64,000 nucleotides of DNA from an uncultured Pelagibacteraceae bacterium (GCA_902530885.1 CACABZ010000004.1:1-64000); one strand, 5' to 3'; counted from the stretch's first letter, positions 1 to 13,616 are shown. The notes: a model not told the origin generated them from the letters alone. Numbers and translations are program-made.

Positions 1-99
1 TAGTTTTTTGTTAATAATCGATACATTAGTGAATTTTAATTTATTTATTCTTTTTTTTAGTGACTTTTTAACAACTTCAACTTCTGGTAATTCTGGCAT
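1..99 (-). CDS. mutM: Formamidopyrimidine-DNA glycosylase, N-terminal fragment (truncated by window edge)
   Basis: Reverse-strand translation from CAT at 97-99 gives MPELPEVEVVKKSLKKRINKLKFTNVSIINKKL, the MPELPEVE start typical of MutM/Fpg; absent from the ORF track. Confidence 0.93.
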   Translation of the reverse strand, partial: MPELPEVEVVKKSLKKRINKLKFTNVSIINKKL

Positions 100-110
100 A
101 TAATTTGAAT

Positions 111-815
111 ATGGAAATTAATAAAGAAGAAAAATCCAAACTAGTCAATAGTGTTTTTAATGATGTTTACAATAATTATGATTTGATGAATGATATAATG
201 TCGTTTGGCATTCATAGAATTTGGAAAAAGAACCTTATAGATTGGGCAAAACCTTCTAGAAATAGTAAAATTATTGACGTAGGTGCTGGCACTGGTGATA
301 TTTCAAAATTATGTTCGCAAAATACAGGTAATGAATGTGAAATTTACTGTGCAGAGCCAAATATCAAAATGTTAAATGAGGGAAAGAAAAGATTAAAAAG
401 ATATTCTAATATAAAATGGTTTAATGCATATGCTGAAAAATTACCATTTGATAGTGAAATTTTTGATATTTATTTTATTAGTTTTGGCATTAGAAACGTT
501 AACGATATTGATAATTCTTTAAAAGAGGCATATCGTGTTTTAAAAAAAGGGGGTAGATTTTTTTGCTTAGAATTCTCTAAAGTAGAAAACGAACTTTTGA
601 ATGCCGCTTATAAAAATTACAGCAAAATAATACCATCTATAGGTAAATTAGTTACTGGCAGCAAAGCATCATACAGTTATTTAATAAAAAGTATTGAAGA
701 ATTTTATAGTCAAGAGGAACTTTTAAATAAAATGATCTCCAATAATTTTTCAAATGTTGAATTTAGAAATCTATCAAACGGAATAGCGGCAATTCATACT
801 GGTTGGAAAATTTAA
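111..815 (+). CDS. ubiE: Ubiquinone/menaquinone biosynthesis C-methyltransferase
   Basis: SAM-methyltransferase motif VGAGTGD; UbiE-like N- and C-termini; ATG at 111 (ORF track start is TTG at 105). Confidence 0.93.
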   Translation: MEINKEEKSKLVNSVFNDVYNNYDLMNDIMSFGIHRIWKKNLIDWAKPSRNSKIIDVGAGTGDISKLCSQNTGNECEIYCAEPNIKMLNEGKKRLKRYSNIKWFNAYAEKLPFDSEIFDIYFISFGIRNVNDIDNSLKEAYRVLKKGGRFFCLEFSKVENELLNAAYKNYSKIIPSIGKLVTGSKASYSYLIKSIEEFYSQEELLNKMISNNFSNVEFRNLSNGIAAIHTGWKI

Positions 816-2381
816 ATGATTAGTAGATTGATACAGCTATTCAAAATTGCAAGGAAATTAGCTTCATCTGGTGCGCTCGATACGATTGATCAGATCTATA
901 AAATTCCATTTTTTTTAAAGTCTGTTTTTGAATTACTGTCATTAGGATCAGTAAAAAAAAAGGATAATAACTCAAAATCAAGAGGGGAAAAACTATGCGA
1001 TGCTTTAGAAGGTATGGGAACCACTTTTATTAAGTTAGGACAATTTCTTGCAACAAGACCAGATATAATTGGAAAAGAATTAGCTAATGACTTAGAGAAA
1101 TTACAAGACAGACTCCCTCCCTTTGAAATGGAAAAGGCTAAACAGATTTTAAAAAATGAAATAGGTCAAAAACAATACGATGACATAATTGAATTTTCAA
1201 AACCAATTGCTGCAGCATCAATAGCGCAAGTTCATTTTGCTAAAATTAAATCTGATGGAAATAATAAAGAAATAGCTATTAAAATTTTAAGACCTAATAT
1301 TGAAAAAGTTTTTAATGAAGAGTTAGATGCTTTAATGCTTTTTGCATCAATTATTGAGACATTTATTAAAAAAGCAAGACGATTGAAATTAGTTGAAGTC
1401 GTTCATTTATTAAGAGAAATAACTAATATTGAAATGGATTTAAGATTTGAGGCTGCAGCTGCTAATGAACTATATGAAAATACTGTAAATGATGATGGCT
1501 TTAAAGTTCCAAAAATTTATTGGCCATACACCTCCAAAAAAGTTTTAACATTAGACAGAGTTAACGGTGTTTCAATTAGAGAGCTTGATACTTTAAGGAA
1601 TAAAGAAATAAATCTCAAAAGTGTAGCTCAGAATTTAATTCAACATTTTTTACGGCAAGCGGTAAGAGATGGTTTTTTTCATGCTGATATGCATCAAGGT
1701 AATCTTTTTGTCGATAATGATGGAAATATTGTTCCAGTTGATTTTGGAATAATGGGAAGACTTGATAAGAATAATAAAAAATATTTAGCTGAAATTTTAT
1801 ACGGATTTATACAAAGAGATTATGTGAAAGTAGCCGAGGTTCATTTTCAAGCAGGTTTAGTGCCTAAAACAGCTTCAAAAGAAGAATTTGCTCAAGCATT
1901 AAGGTCTGTAGGTGAGCCGATATTTGGACAAAATATTAAAGATATTTCAGGAGGCAATTTATTAGCACAACTGTTTGAAATAACAGAAAAATTTAATATG
2001 CCTACACAAACACAGTTAATTTTATTACAAAAAACAATGGTAGTAGTTGAAGGAGTTGCCAGAAGACTCTATCCTGAAACTAATATTTGGAATGTTTCAA
2101 AACCAATTTTACAAAATTGGTTAGAAAATTTAAAAGGACCAGAGGCTAAAATAACAAGCGTTATTGATACATCCTCAGAAATTTTAAAAAGAATTCCTGA
2201 CTTCCCCAAAATTATGGATCAAGCTAATTATGCTCTTCAATTGATTGCTGAAGGCAAATTAAATATATCAAGCAATGGATCCAGTTCATTACAACTTGAA
2301 AAAATAAAGATAAAAAACTTTAGAAATAATGTTATAATTTCTATATTAAGTGTTGTAATTGTGAGCCTATTAGTATTCTAA
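816..2381 (+). CDS. ubiB: ABC1/UbiB atypical kinase, ubiquinone biosynthesis
   Basis: KLGQFLATRPD, AAASIAQVH and FHADMHQGN motifs; follows ubiE; C-terminal TM. Confidence 0.95.
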   Translation: MISRLIQLFKIARKLASSGALDTIDQIYKIPFFLKSVFELLSLGSVKKKDNNSKSRGEKLCDALEGMGTTFIKLGQFLATRPDIIGKELANDLEKLQDRLPPFEMEKAKQILKNEIGQKQYDDIIEFSKPIAAASIAQVHFAKIKSDGNNKEIAIKILRPNIEKVFNEELDALMLFASIIETFIKKARRLKLVEVVHLLREITNIEMDLRFEAAAANELYENTVNDDGFKVPKIYWPYTSKKVLTLDRVNGVSIRELDTLRNKEINLKSVAQNLIQHFLRQAVRDGFFHADMHQGNLFVDNDGNIVPVDFGIMGRLDKNNKKYLAEILYGFIQRDYVKVAEVHFQAGLVPKTASKEEFAQALRSVGEPIFGQNIKDISGGNLLAQLFEITEKFNMPTQTQLILLQKTMVVVEGVARRLYPETNIWNVSKPILQNWLENLKGPEAKITSVIDTSSEILKRIPDFPKIMDQANYALQLIAEGKLNISSNGSSSLQLEKIKIKNFRNNVIISILSVVIVSLLVF

Positions 2382-2388
2382 TAACAAA

Positions 2389-3612
2389 ATGGAAATTAAA
2401 AAGAAAATATTATTAATTGTTGGTGGAGGCATTTCTGCTTACAAGTCTTTAGATTTGATAAGATTATTAAAAAAAAATAATTACGAACTAAAAACTGTTT
2501 TAACAAAAAGTGGAAAAGAATTTGTAACACCACTATCATTAATTTCTCTAACTGGCGGGAAAGTTTATGAGGATATTTTCGACAAAACTAATGAAACTGA
2601 AATAGATCATATATCACTCTCAAGATGGGCAGATTTAATATTAGTAATACCAACAACCGCAAATTTTATTAGCAAATTAAGTTATGGAAAAGCAGATGAC
2701 TTGGCTTCAACTTTAATCTTGGCGTCTAATAAAGAAGTTTTTCTTGTGCCAGCAATGAACGTCAGAATGTGGTCACATCCTGCAACAAGAAATAATTGTG
2801 AAACACTTAAGGGATATGGATATAAATTTATAGGGCCCGTCAAAGGCGGGATGGCATGTGGAGAGTATGGAGATGGAAAAATGTCAAGTCCCATAGAGAT
2901 ATTCGATGTGATAAGAAATTATTTCAATAATAGAAATATTTTAAAAAAAAATAACTTTAGTGCAATTGTGACAGCTGGACCAACAAGAGAATATATAGAT
3001 CCAATAAGATATTTGTCAAACGAATCAAGTGGAAAACAAGGTTGTGAAGTTGCTTTGGCTTTAAGTAAAGCTGGAATAAAAACAACTTTAATTTTGGGAC
3101 CAACAAATATGCAACCTTTAAATGATATAAAAATAGTCAATGTAAAATCAGCTGAAGATATGTTCTTAGCTGTAAAGAAACATTTACCTGCTGATATTGT
3201 CGTATGTTCAGCGGCTGTAGCTGACTTTAAACCAAGTAAGTTTTTTAATAAAAAGCTTAAAAAAGGTGAAAATTTTAAAAGTCTTAGTCTTACAAAGACA
3301 TATGATATTCTAGAATTTTTAGGTAAAAACAATAAACACAGGCCCAAAATAGTAATTGGTTTTTCCGCTGAAACAGACAACTTAATACAAAATTCAATTA
3401 AAAAATTGAGGGAAAAAAATAGCGATTTTATTATCGCTAATGATATCTCACAAAAAGGAGTGGGTTTTAATGTTGATTACAATGAAGTTTCAATTATTGA
3501 TCAAAAAGGAAATGTTGAAAAAATTAAAAAAAGTAAGAAAAGTTTTATTGCTACAGTCATAGCTGAAAAAATAATTAAAAAATTATTAGTTAATGACAAA
3601 AATTTTAATTAA
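2389..3612 (+). CDS. coaBC: Phosphopantothenoylcysteine decarboxylase / phosphopantothenate-cysteine ligase
   Basis: GGGISAYKSLDLIR, PAMNVRMW, TAGPTREYIDPIRYLSN motifs. Confidence 0.95.
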   Translation: MEIKKKILLIVGGGISAYKSLDLIRLLKKNNYELKTVLTKSGKEFVTPLSLISLTGGKVYEDIFDKTNETEIDHISLSRWADLILVIPTTANFISKLSYGKADDLASTLILASNKEVFLVPAMNVRMWSHPATRNNCETLKGYGYKFIGPVKGGMACGEYGDGKMSSPIEIFDVIRNYFNNRNILKKNNFSAIVTAGPTREYIDPIRYLSNESSGKQGCEVALALSKAGIKTTLILGPTNMQPLNDIKIVNVKSAEDMFLAVKKHLPADIVVCSAAVADFKPSKFFNKKLKKGENFKSLSLTKTYDILEFLGKNNKHRPKIVIGFSAETDNLIQNSIKKLREKNSDFIIANDISQKGVGFNVDYNEVSIIDQKGNVEKIKKSKKSFIATVIAEKIIKKLLVNDKNFN

Positions 3613-4030
3613 AAAAATATCAAAAAAAGCAAAAATACCCAAATATGAAACTGATGGAGCTTCTGGTTTGGACATTTCAGCTTGTTTAGAAAAAAAAATA
3701 ATAATTAAACCTGGTGAAAAATATTTAGTTCCTACTGGAATTGCTGTGGCGATTGAAAAAAAATATGAGATACAAATACGACCTCGATCAGGTTTAGCTG
3801 CGAAAAGTTCAATATCAGTACTAAATAGCCCTGGTACAATAGACTCTGATTATCGTGGTGAAATTAAGGTTATATTAATAAATTTAGGAAATAATAATTT
3901 TGAAATAACAGATGGTTTAAGAATTGCTCAAATGGTCCTTTGCCCAGTTGTTAAAGCTAGCATAGAAGAAGTTCAAGATTTAGGTGCTACTGACAGAGGA
4001 AAGGGAGGATTCGGTTCAACAGGTGTTTAA
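3593..4030 (+). CDS. dut: dUTP diphosphatase
   Basis: GASGLDISA, PRSGLAAK, GTIDSDYRGE, RGKGGFGSTG dUTPase motifs. Confidence 0.96.
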   Translation: MTKILIKKISKKAKIPKYETDGASGLDISACLEKKIIIKPGEKYLVPTGIAVAIEKKYEIQIRPRSGLAAKSSISVLNSPGTIDSDYRGEIKVILINLGNNNFEITDGLRIAQMVLCPVVKASIEEVQDLGATDRGKGGFGSTGV

Positions 4031-4775
4031 AAATAAATTTTCTACCTCTAATTATAAAAAATATTCAAAACAAATTATTCTCAAAAAATTTGGTATTATT
4101 GGACAAAAAAAAATATTTTCTTCAAAAATTTTAATAATTGGCATGGGTGGGTTAGGATGTCCTTTATCAATTTACTTGGCAAGTCTGGGCGTAGGAAATT
4201 TAGGCATAGTGGACAATGATAAGGTAGAATTGTCTAATTTAAATAGACAAATTTTATACACTCAGAAAGACTTAGGAAAATTCAAAGTTGAAGTTGCACG
4301 GAAAAGAATAAAAAAAATTAATACTAAAATTAATCTTAATATTTATAAACTCAAAATTGATAAGAAAAATATAAATAAAATTTTTAGCAATTATGATATA
4401 ATCTGTGATGGCACTGACAACTTTGAAAGTCGATTGTTAATTAATGATTTTTGTTTAAAGCAAAATAAAGTTTTAATATCTGCAGCTGTTAGTGGATTTG
4501 ATGGACATCTTTTTAAATTTAACTTTAAAAAAAAAATACCATGTTACAGATGTTTTATGCCTGAAATACCTGAAATAAATTATAACTGTGAAACAGAAGG
4601 TGTGATTCCCCCTTTAACAGGAATACTTGGAACATTACAGGCCAATGAAGTGTTAAATACAATATTAGATTTTAATTCTGATTTAGAATCAAAATTTTTA
4701 ATTTTTGATTCAAAAAAAATGAATTTCAGAAAAGCAAAAATTCTAAAAAATAAAAATTGTATAAATAAATGTTAA
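4023..4775 (+). CDS. moeB: ThiF/MoeB/HesA-family adenylyltransferase
   Basis: GMGGLGCPLSIYLASLGVG and DNDKVELSNLNRQ; GTG at 4023 is a plausible start just before the dut stop. Confidence 0.85.
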   Translation: MFKNKFSTSNYKKYSKQIILKKFGIIGQKKIFSSKILIIGMGGLGCPLSIYLASLGVGNLGIVDNDKVELSNLNRQILYTQKDLGKFKVEVARKRIKKINTKINLNIYKLKIDKKNINKIFSNYDIICDGTDNFESRLLINDFCLKQNKVLISAAVSGFDGHLFKFNFKKKIPCYRCFMPEIPEINYNCETEGVIPPLTGILGTLQANEVLNTILDFNSDLESKFLIFDSKKMNFRKAKILKNKNCINKC

Positions 4776-5209
4776 GATTGTTGATTATTACTTTATTAAC
4801 ATTTAGTACGAATTCTTATTCTAGTGACGAATACTTTTTAACATTAAGAAATAACGAGGTAAATTTAAGACTAGGCCCTTCATTTGAATATCCTATTAAA
4901 ATTATTTATCATAAAAAATATTTACCTGTACTCATACAAGACAAACTAGATAATTTCAGAAAAGTTCGAGACCACGACAATAACACGGGTTGGATACATC
5001 TTTCTCAACTATCAAAAAAAAAGGCTGCAATTACTGTTAATGATGAAACAATATTATTTAATAGACCAACTATTTACTCAAAGCCTCAAGCTAAAATTTT
5101 AAAAGGAAGATTGTGCATTATTTCAAAATGTAAAGAGGAGTGGTGTAAAATCAAAACTGGTTCTTACAAGGGATGGATTAAAAAAAAAGCACTTTGGGGA
5201 AGATTATAA
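4769..5209 (+). CDS. Secreted SH3-domain protein
   Basis: Signal peptide, then NEVNLRLGPSFEYPI and WIHLSQL bacterial SH3-type repeats. Confidence 0.75.
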   Translation: MLRLLIITLLTFSTNSYSSDEYFLTLRNNEVNLRLGPSFEYPIKIIYHKKYLPVLIQDKLDNFRKVRDHDNNTGWIHLSQLSKKKAAITVNDETILFNRPTIYSKPQAKILKGRLCIISKCKEEWCKIKTGSYKGWIKKKALWGRL

Positions 5210-5216
5210 CTTCAAA

Positions 5217-5459
5217 CTATTTTGATATTTTTGATGCCCAGAATTTATCTAGCAAGAAATACCAAACTGTATTAGCTAATGGTTCTACTATAGCGTCTGT
5301 TAAAGCAATGGCAAATGAAACATCTGCTACTAGCATTAAAACTGTTATTGCGATAGCAAAGTGACCGATCGTATATACTAATGTTCGTAAAAGCGAGCCT
5401 TTATTGTTCTCATAAATTCTTTTGGCGGCGCCATGTATGCCTTCTGTAAATTCAGTCAT
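5217..5459 (-). CDS. DUF2061 small membrane protein
   Basis: SLLRTLVYTIGHFAIAITVLM and EPLANTVWYFLLDKFW resemble DUF2061; 1 nt downstream of katG. Confidence 0.75.
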   Translation of the reverse strand: MTEFTEGIHGAAKRIYENNKGSLLRTLVYTIGHFAIAITVLMLVADVSFAIALTDAIVEPLANTVWYFLLDKFWASKISK

Positions 5460-5460
5460 A

Positions 5461-7638
<2,178 letters not shown>

Positions 7639-7646
7639 CTAGATAT

Positions 7647-7671
7647 CTAGTTTATAATAATTCTAAACTAG
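7647..7671. promoter_or_regulatory. Candidate Irr/ICE box upstream of katG
   Basis: CTAGTTTATAATAATTCTAAACTAG: perfect 8-bp inverted repeat with 9-bp spacer; core matches TTTAGAA-N3-TTCTAAA with one mismatch. Confidence 0.6.
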
Positions 7672-7688
7672 AAAGTCAATAAAGATAA

Positions 7689-8108
7689 TTATTTTTGAAT
7701 TCTAATTACAACTTCAAGATTTTTGATTTTTTTACCTTTTGGAGGGATCGGAACTTTGCTTAATTTTATTTGGCTGTAATGAATATCAGTAAGTTCTTTG
7801 CTTCCTTCATCATAAAAGTGATGGTGCGACTTAGTGTTCGTATCATAATAACTTTTATTTTTACTAGTTAAAATTTCTTTTAAATACCCCGCGCTAGTAA
7901 ATGCTTCGACTGTATTATAGATTGTTGCTAAAGAAACTTTTGTACCTATATTTTTATTTATTTTTTTATTTAATGTCTCAACTGTAAAATGAAAAGTTTT
8001 TTCTCTATTGAATAAAAACTGACAAATTTTTAGGCGCTGTTTAGTGGGTCTAAGATTTGACGATCTTAGTTTTTGGACGTACGTTTTTAAATTACCACTG
8101 ATAATCAT
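7689..8108 (-). CDS. irr: Fur-family iron/heme regulator, Irr type
   Basis: Fur-family fold with HHHFYDE motif; divergent from fabA-fabB-fabI, the common alphaproteobacterial position of irr. Confidence 0.8.
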   Translation of the reverse strand: MIISGNLKTYVQKLRSSNLRPTKQRLKICQFLFNREKTFHFTVETLNKKINKNIGTKVSLATIYNTVEAFTSAGYLKEILTSKNKSYYDTNTKSHHHFYDEGSKELTDIHYSQIKLSKVPIPPKGKKIKNLEVVIRIQK

Positions 8109-8185
8109 TGCTTTTGTTTACTTTATAATTCCAAACTATTTATATATAATTACCTAATTTAATCAAGTAAAACCATATTCTAAAA

Positions 8186-8692
8186 ATGAAGCAAAAAAAT
8201 AGTTATAATTATCAAGATTTAATTGACTGTGGAAACGGAGTTCTTTTTGGAGAGGGAAACGCAAAATTACCTCTGCCTCCAATGCTCATGTTTGATAGAA
8301 TTACAAAAATTGAAAATAATGCCGGATCTTTCAAACGAGGATATTTAGAAGCAGAATTAGAAATTAAAGATGATCTTTGGTTTTTTAAATGTCATTTCCA
8401 AAATGATCCTGTAATGCCTGGATGTCTTGGATTAGATGCTATGTGGCAATTAGTTGGCTTTTACCTTGGTTGGACTGGAGAGCCAGGAAAAGGAAGGGCT
8501 TTAGGAGTAAGCACAGTAAAATTTACTGGTGAAGTATTAAAAAAAATTAAGATAGCTACTTATAAAATTAATATAAAAAGAATTTTAAAAAAAGAGGGTG
8601 CTGTAGTAGGATTGGCTAATGGTACATTAGATGCTGATGGAAAAGTAATTTACGTAGCAGAAAACTTGAAGGTAGGTTTGTTTAAATCATGA
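8186..8692 (+). CDS. fabA: 3-hydroxydecanoyl-ACP dehydratase/isomerase
   Basis: [27 protein letters not shown]. Confidence 0.96.
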   Translation: MKQKNSYNYQDLIDCGNGVLFGEGNAKLPLPPMLMFDRITKIENNAGSFKRGYLEAELEIKDDLWFFKCHFQNDPVMPGCLGLDAMWQLVGFYLGWTGEPGKGRALGVSTVKFTGEVLKKIKIATYKINIKRILKKEGAVVGLANGTLDADGKVIYVAENLKVGLFKS

Positions 8693-9900
8693 GAAGAGTG
8701 GTAATTACAGGTCTTGGTATCGTTTCTTGTCTTGGTAATAATCAAGAAGAGGTCCATCAATCTCTACTTAATTCAAAATCAGGTATTGCCTTTGCTGAAG
8801 AGTATAAAGAACATAATCTTAAAAGCCATGTTCATGGTAAACCAAATATTAAATTGTCCGATTTTGTTGACAGGAAAACTATAAGATTTATGGGGTCTGG
8901 ATCAGCATACAATTATATTGCCATGAAAGAGGCAATTTCTGACTCTGGTTTAGAGGAAAATCAAGTAAGTAATTTTAAGACCGGAATTATAATGGGTTCT
9001 GGTGGACCATCTATTGAAAATGTGATTCTCGCTGCAGATAAAACAAGAGCTAAAACTCCAAAATTAATGGGACCGTTTATTGTACCTAGAACAATGGGCA
9101 GCACAGCTTCAGCGACACTTGCAGTACCCTTTAAGATTAAAGGCACCAATTATACGATGAGTTCAGCTTGTGCAACTAGCGGGCATTGTATTGGAAACGC
9201 GATGGAACTAATTCAAATGGGAAAACAGGATATCATTTTCGCGGGTGGAAGTGAAGAAGTTCATTGGGCTATGACAGCAATGTTTGATGCCATGACTGCG
9301 TTGTCCTCAAAATATAACGATAAACCTAAAACTGCTTCACGAGCTTATGATAAAAATAGAGATGGATTTGTTATTGCTGGCGGAGCTGGAGTTTTAGTAC
9401 TTGAAGAATATGAGCATGCAAAAGCTAGAGGAGCAAAAATTTATGCCGAATTAACTGGTTATGGAGCAACATCTGATGGTTATGACATGGTGGCGCCATC
9501 TGGTGAAGGCGCTGTAAGATGCATGCAAATGGCCATGGCTACCTCTAAAAATAAAATTGACTATATAAATACTCATGGCACATCGACACCAGTAGGAGAT
9601 ATAACCGAATTAAATGCTGTTAAAAAAACTTTTGGAGACAAGATTCCTAAAATTAGTTCCACAAAATCTTTATCCGGACATCCGTTGGGAGCTGCATCTG
9701 TTCATGAAGCTATTTATTGTTTAATCATGATGAAAAATAATTTTATCACTGGTTCAGCTAATATTAATGAAATGGATGAGGAAGCTAAAAAATTTCCAAT
9801 AGTAACAAAAACTGAAAAAGGAGCTTCACTTAACGCAGTGATGTCTAACAGTTTTGGTTTCGGAGGCACAAATGCTGCTTTAATTTTTGAGAAGGTATAA
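8689..9900 (+). CDS. fabB: Beta-ketoacyl-ACP synthase I
   Basis: [34 protein letters not shown]; fabA context. Confidence 0.95.
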   Translation: MRRVVITGLGIVSCLGNNQEEVHQSLLNSKSGIAFAEEYKEHNLKSHVHGKPNIKLSDFVDRKTIRFMGSGSAYNYIAMKEAISDSGLEENQVSNFKTGIIMGSGGPSIENVILAADKTRAKTPKLMGPFIVPRTMGSTASATLAVPFKIKGTNYTMSSACATSGHCIGNAMELIQMGKQDIIFAGGSEEVHWAMTAMFDAMTALSSKYNDKPKTASRAYDKNRDGFVIAGGAGVLVLEEYEHAKARGAKIYAELTGYGATSDGYDMVAPSGEGAVRCMQMAMATSKNKIDYINTHGTSTPVGDITELNAVKKTFGDKIPKISSTKSLSGHPLGAASVHEAIYCLIMMKNNFITGSANINEMDEEAKKFPIVTKTEKGASLNAVMSNSFGFGGTNAALIFEKV

Positions 9901-9902
9901 TT

Positions 9903-10688
9903 ATGAGTTTAATGAAAGGTAAAAAGGGATTAATAATGGGTGTTGCAAATGAGAGATCAATTGCGTGGGGAATTTCTCAAAAACTTTCAGAAGCGGGTGC
10001 TGAACTAGCTTTTACTTATTTAGGTGATGCACTAAAAAAAAGAGTTTTGCCTTTAGCTGAAAAGCTGAATTCAAAAGTTACTTTTAGTTGTGACGTTGAA
10101 AAAAAAGAAGAAATCAAAAAACTTTTTGAAGATATAAAATCTAAATGGGGTGAAATTGATTTTGTGGTTCACGCAGTCGCTTTTTCTGATAAATCTGAAT
10201 TATCTGGTGAATATTTAAATACAACAAGAGAAAATTTTCTTAAAAGTATGCTTATTTCTTGTTTTTCCTTTACAGAAATTTCTAAAGAAGCTTCTCAAAT
10301 AATGAAAAATGGTGGTAGTTTATTAACTCTGACTTATGAGTCTAATAAAGCAATTCCTAACTACAATGTTATGGGAATTTGTAAATCTGCCTTAGAGGCT
10401 AGTGTAAAATATTTAGCTAGAGATCTAGGACAAAAGAAAATAAGGGTAAATGCTATAAGTGCTGGACCAATTAAAACCTTAGCTGCGTCAGCTATTGGTG
10501 ATGCAAAATTTTTGTACAAGTGGAATGAGGATCATTCTTTTTTAAAAAGAAACGTTGATATTCATGATGTAGGTAATTCAGCGTTATACTTGTTAAGCAA
10601 TTTGGCAAGCGGAGTTACCGGAGAAATACACTATGTTGATGCTGGATATAACAAAGTAGGTATGCCAGATCCAAAAAATATAACTTAA
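9903..10688 (+). CDS. fabI: Enoyl-ACP reductase
   Basis: GKKGLIMGVANERSIAWGI; SDR fold; fabAB context. Confidence 0.94.
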   Translation: MSLMKGKKGLIMGVANERSIAWGISQKLSEAGAELAFTYLGDALKKRVLPLAEKLNSKVTFSCDVEKKEEIKKLFEDIKSKWGEIDFVVHAVAFSDKSELSGEYLNTTRENFLKSMLISCFSFTEISKEASQIMKNGGSLLTLTYESNKAIPNYNVMGICKSALEASVKYLARDLGQKKIRVNAISAGPIKTLAASAIGDAKFLYKWNEDHSFLKRNVDIHDVGNSALYLLSNLASGVTGEIHYVDAGYNKVGMPDPKNIT

Positions 10689-10762
10689 CTTGTGAAAATC
10701 ACATCACTAAAATGCATAAATAGTAACACCCAAATAATTAAGAAAGTTTAAAAATTGTAAAA

Positions 10763-11278
10763 ATGAAAGAATTAAATAAAAAAGTAAAAGAAAAGTTTGA
10801 AGATTTTTTCGATTGGATTAAAGGAGCAGAATTAATCGAGCTTGAATCTTGCAACACCAAAGAAGATCCAGTTAGACCTGACTTAGATAATAATTTTAGA
10901 ACAAGTTATGGTCGAAAAATATTTGGTGTAAAATATAAGAATGAAATCTGCGCAATAATGTGTTTTGGTTTTACTAACGAAATTCCCAAAAATGTAAAAG
11001 AATTAGATTTGATGACTAAAGATGCTCATTTACAAAGTATTAGGAGAGATCAAAGAGTCGGTAAAATAGCTATTGCATACACTGTTTGGTCTAAAAAGAA
11101 AGGTGGAGGAAAACTAATCGTAAAGGAAGTGTTTAAAAAAATAAAAAAATCAAATCATTTAAATAGATTAGTTACGCTATCACCATTAACTGATATGGCC
11201 AGAAATTTTCATTTAAGAAACGGAGCAATAGAACTTCAAGTAAATCAGGATACTCAAAACTTTGAATATAAAATTTGA
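10763..11278 (+). CDS. Hypothetical protein, possible GNAT-like acyltransferase
   Basis: TLSPLTDMARNFHLRNGA resembles a GNAT C-terminal region; otherwise unassigned. Confidence 0.4.
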   Translation: MKELNKKVKEKFEDFFDWIKGAELIELESCNTKEDPVRPDLDNNFRTSYGRKIFGVKYKNEICAIMCFGFTNEIPKNVKELDLMTKDAHLQSIRRDQRVGKIAIAYTVWSKKKGGGKLIVKEVFKKIKKSNHLNRLVTLSPLTDMARNFHLRNGAIELQVNQDTQNFEYKI

Positions 11279-11283
11279 TAAAT

Positions 11284-13356
11284 TTAAGCTACAGCTTGTT
11301 TAATAGAAAGTTTAACTTTTCCACGATCAAACCCAAGAACCTTGACTGAAACTTCATCACCTTCTTTTACCACATCTGTTACTTTTGCTACTCTTTTTCC
11401 AGCTAATTCAGAAATATGAACTAATCCATCCTGCTTGCCTAGAAAATTGACAAACGCACCAAACTCCATTATTTTTACAACTTTCCCTTTGTAAATCTTG
11501 CCTACTTCTGGTTTGGCAATTAAACTCTTAATAATTTCAATCGCTTTACTTCTTGATTTTTCATCAGGTGCTGCCACCGTAACCTCGCCAGTGTCTTTTA
11601 CATCTACCTTTGCCCCTGATGTTTCAACAATTTCTCTGATAGTTGCTCCACCTTTTCCAATTACTGTTGCAATATCTTTTTTGTCTACCTTTAAAGTTTC
11701 CATTTTAGGAGTATGTTTTGAAAATTCTTTTCTAGATGATTTTATAGCTTTATTCATTTCTCCTAAAATATGTTCTCTACCTGCTTTCGCTTGATTTAAG
11801 GCCTTTTCCATTATTTCAAATGTAATACCAGTTATTTTAATGTCCATTTGCAAAGAAGTTATTCCATCTTTAGTCCCAGCAACCTTAAAATCCATATCGC
11901 CTAAATGATCTTCATCTCCCAAAATGTCTGATAAAACGGAAAAATTATCACCCTCTTTTATAAGTCCCATTGCAATACCAGCTACAGGTTCCTTTATTGG
12001 AACACCAGCATCCATTAATGACAGCGAAGTCCCACAGACTGTTGCCATAGAAGAAGAACCATTAGACTCTGTGATTTCTGAAACTACCCTTAAAGTGTAT
12101 GGGAAATTTTCTTTTTTTGGTAATGAGGAATTTATAGCTCTCCAAGCTAATTTTCCATGACCTATCTCTCTTCTACCTGTTCCTATTCTTCCACACTCAC
12201 CCACGGAAAATGGTGGAAAATTGTAATGTAGCATAAAGTTAGACCTCTGCATTCCGTCCAAGCTCTCTAATCTTTGTTCGTCATCAGACATACCTAATGT
12301 AGTTACAACTAAAGCTTGGGTTTCACCTCTTGTAAATAAAGCTGAGCCATGAGCTCTAGGTAGTACGCCAACTTCACACTGAATTTTTCTAACATCTGCA
12401 AGACCCCTGCCATCAATTCTTTTTTTTTCTTTTAATATTGCTGTTCTAACGATATCTTTTTCTAAAGATTTTAATTGAGCCATAGCCTGGTTTTCGGTTA
12501 CATTATCGTCTTCAGCAAACATTTCTTTACATTTTGCATCAATTTCTGAAATTGATGTAGACCTTTTTTTCTTATCAACTTCTTTAAATGCCTTTCTTAG
12601 AGAGTCTTCAAAACTTTTAGCTATTTGTTTTTTTATATTAGAATGATCTAATTCTTCTATTTCCCACTTAGGTTTTCCAACTTTTTTGCTTAAATCCTCA
12701 ATAGCTTTAATTATTGGAACAAAATTTGAATGACCAAATTTTACAGCATCCAACATTATTTTTTCAGACAAACCAGATGTTTCAGACTCTACCATTAAAA
12801 CTGCGTCTTTAGTTCCAGCTACGACTAAGTCTAATTTTGACTCTTTTAACTCTTCTGGTGAAGGATTTATCAAAAATTTATCATCTTTAAATCCTACTCT
12901 ACTCGCGCCTATTGGTCCTTGAAAAGGTAGACCTGATATTGCTAAAGCTGCGGAAGAAGCAATTATCGATAATATATCTGGATGATTTTCTCCATCATAT
13001 GACAATACGGTAGGTAAAACTTGGACTTCGTTCATAAAACCAGAAGGAAATAATGGTCTTATCGGCCTGTCAATTAGTCTTGAAATTAATGTCTCAGACT
13101 CTGTTGGTCTAGCTTCTCTTTTAAAATACCCGCCAGGAATTTTACCTGCTGCATAAAATTTTTCTTGATAATTTACTGACAAAGGAAAATAGTCCTGTCC
13201 TTCATTAACTTTTTTTGCACCAACTGCTGTTGCAATAACTACTGTTTCGCCACATGTAGCGATAACAGCGCCATCTGCTTGTCTTGCAACTTTACCTGTT
13301 TCTAATGAGATTTTTTTTCCATTTATTTCGATTTCTTCTTTATGTATTCTGAACAT
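11284..13356 (-). CDS. pnp: Polyribonucleotide nucleotidyltransferase
   Basis: Two RNase PH domains, KH ([12 protein letters not shown]), S1 ([16 protein letters not shown]). Confidence 0.97.
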   Translation of the reverse strand: MFRIHKEEIEINGKKISLETGKVARQADGAVIATCGETVVIATAVGAKKVNEGQDYFPLSVNYQEKFYAAGKIPGGYFKREARPTESETLISRLIDRPIRPLFPSGFMNEVQVLPTVLSYDGENHPDILSIIASSAALAISGLPFQGPIGASRVGFKDDKFLINPSPEELKESKLDLVVAGTKDAVLMVESETSGLSEKIMLDAVKFGHSNFVPIIKAIEDLSKKVGKPKWEIEELDHSNIKKQIAKSFEDSLRKAFKEVDKKKRSTSISEIDAKCKEMFAEDDNVTENQAMAQLKSLEKDIVRTAILKEKKRIDGRGLADVRKIQCEVGVLPRAHGSALFTRGETQALVVTTLGMSDDEQRLESLDGMQRSNFMLHYNFPPFSVGECGRIGTGRREIGHGKLAWRAINSSLPKKENFPYTLRVVSEITESNGSSSMATVCGTSLSLMDAGVPIKEPVAGIAMGLIKEGDNFSVLSDILGDEDHLGDMDFKVAGTKDGITSLQMDIKITGITFEIMEKALNQAKAGREHILGEMNKAIKSSRKEFSKHTPKMETLKVDKKDIATVIGKGGATIREIVETSGAKVDVKDTGEVTVAAPDEKSRSKAIEIIKSLIAKPEVGKIYKGKVVKIMEFGAFVNFLGKQDGLVHISELAGKRVAKVTDVVKEGDEVSVKVLGFDRGKVKLSIKQAVA

Positions 13357-13616
13357 TATTTCCTTAAATTTAATTGTTTAATTATTTTTTCGTAGGATTT
13401 TGGTTTTTTTCTTTTTAAATAGCTTAGTAATTTTTTTCTTTTATTAACCGATTTAGCTAAACCCATTGTGGAATGTTTGTCTTTTTTAAACTTCTTAAAA
13501 TGATCAGATAGTTTTTGTATCTTATTACTGAGTAAACCTATTTGGATCTCTGCTGAACCAACGTCCTTTGAGTTGATTGCTAAAGTTTTAATTAAATCTT
13601 TTTTTTTCTGTATCAT
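13356..13616 (-). CDS. rpsO: 30S ribosomal protein S15
   Basis: [24 protein letters not shown] and [11 protein letters not shown]. Confidence 0.95.
   Translation of the reverse strand: MIQKKKDLIKTLAINSKDVGSAEIQIGLLSNKIQKLSDHFKKFKKDKHSTMGLAKSVNKRKKLLSYLKRKKPKSYEKIIKQLNLRK

Noticed and set aside
2919-3380. 153-aa minus-strand ORF inside coaBC
   Set aside because: Antisense shadow ORF of a well-supported gene with low-complexity hydrophobic composition; no recognisable domain.
8121-8140. TTTATAATTCCAAA in the irr/fabA divergent region as a second Irr box
   Set aside because: Only degenerate half-sites with the wrong spacing; too weak without a motif scan.
10691-10703. TGTGAAAATCACA inverted repeat after fabI, CRP-like half sites
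   Set aside because: Half-site spacing is 3 nt rather than the 6 nt of CRP sites, and no T-run follows for a terminator.
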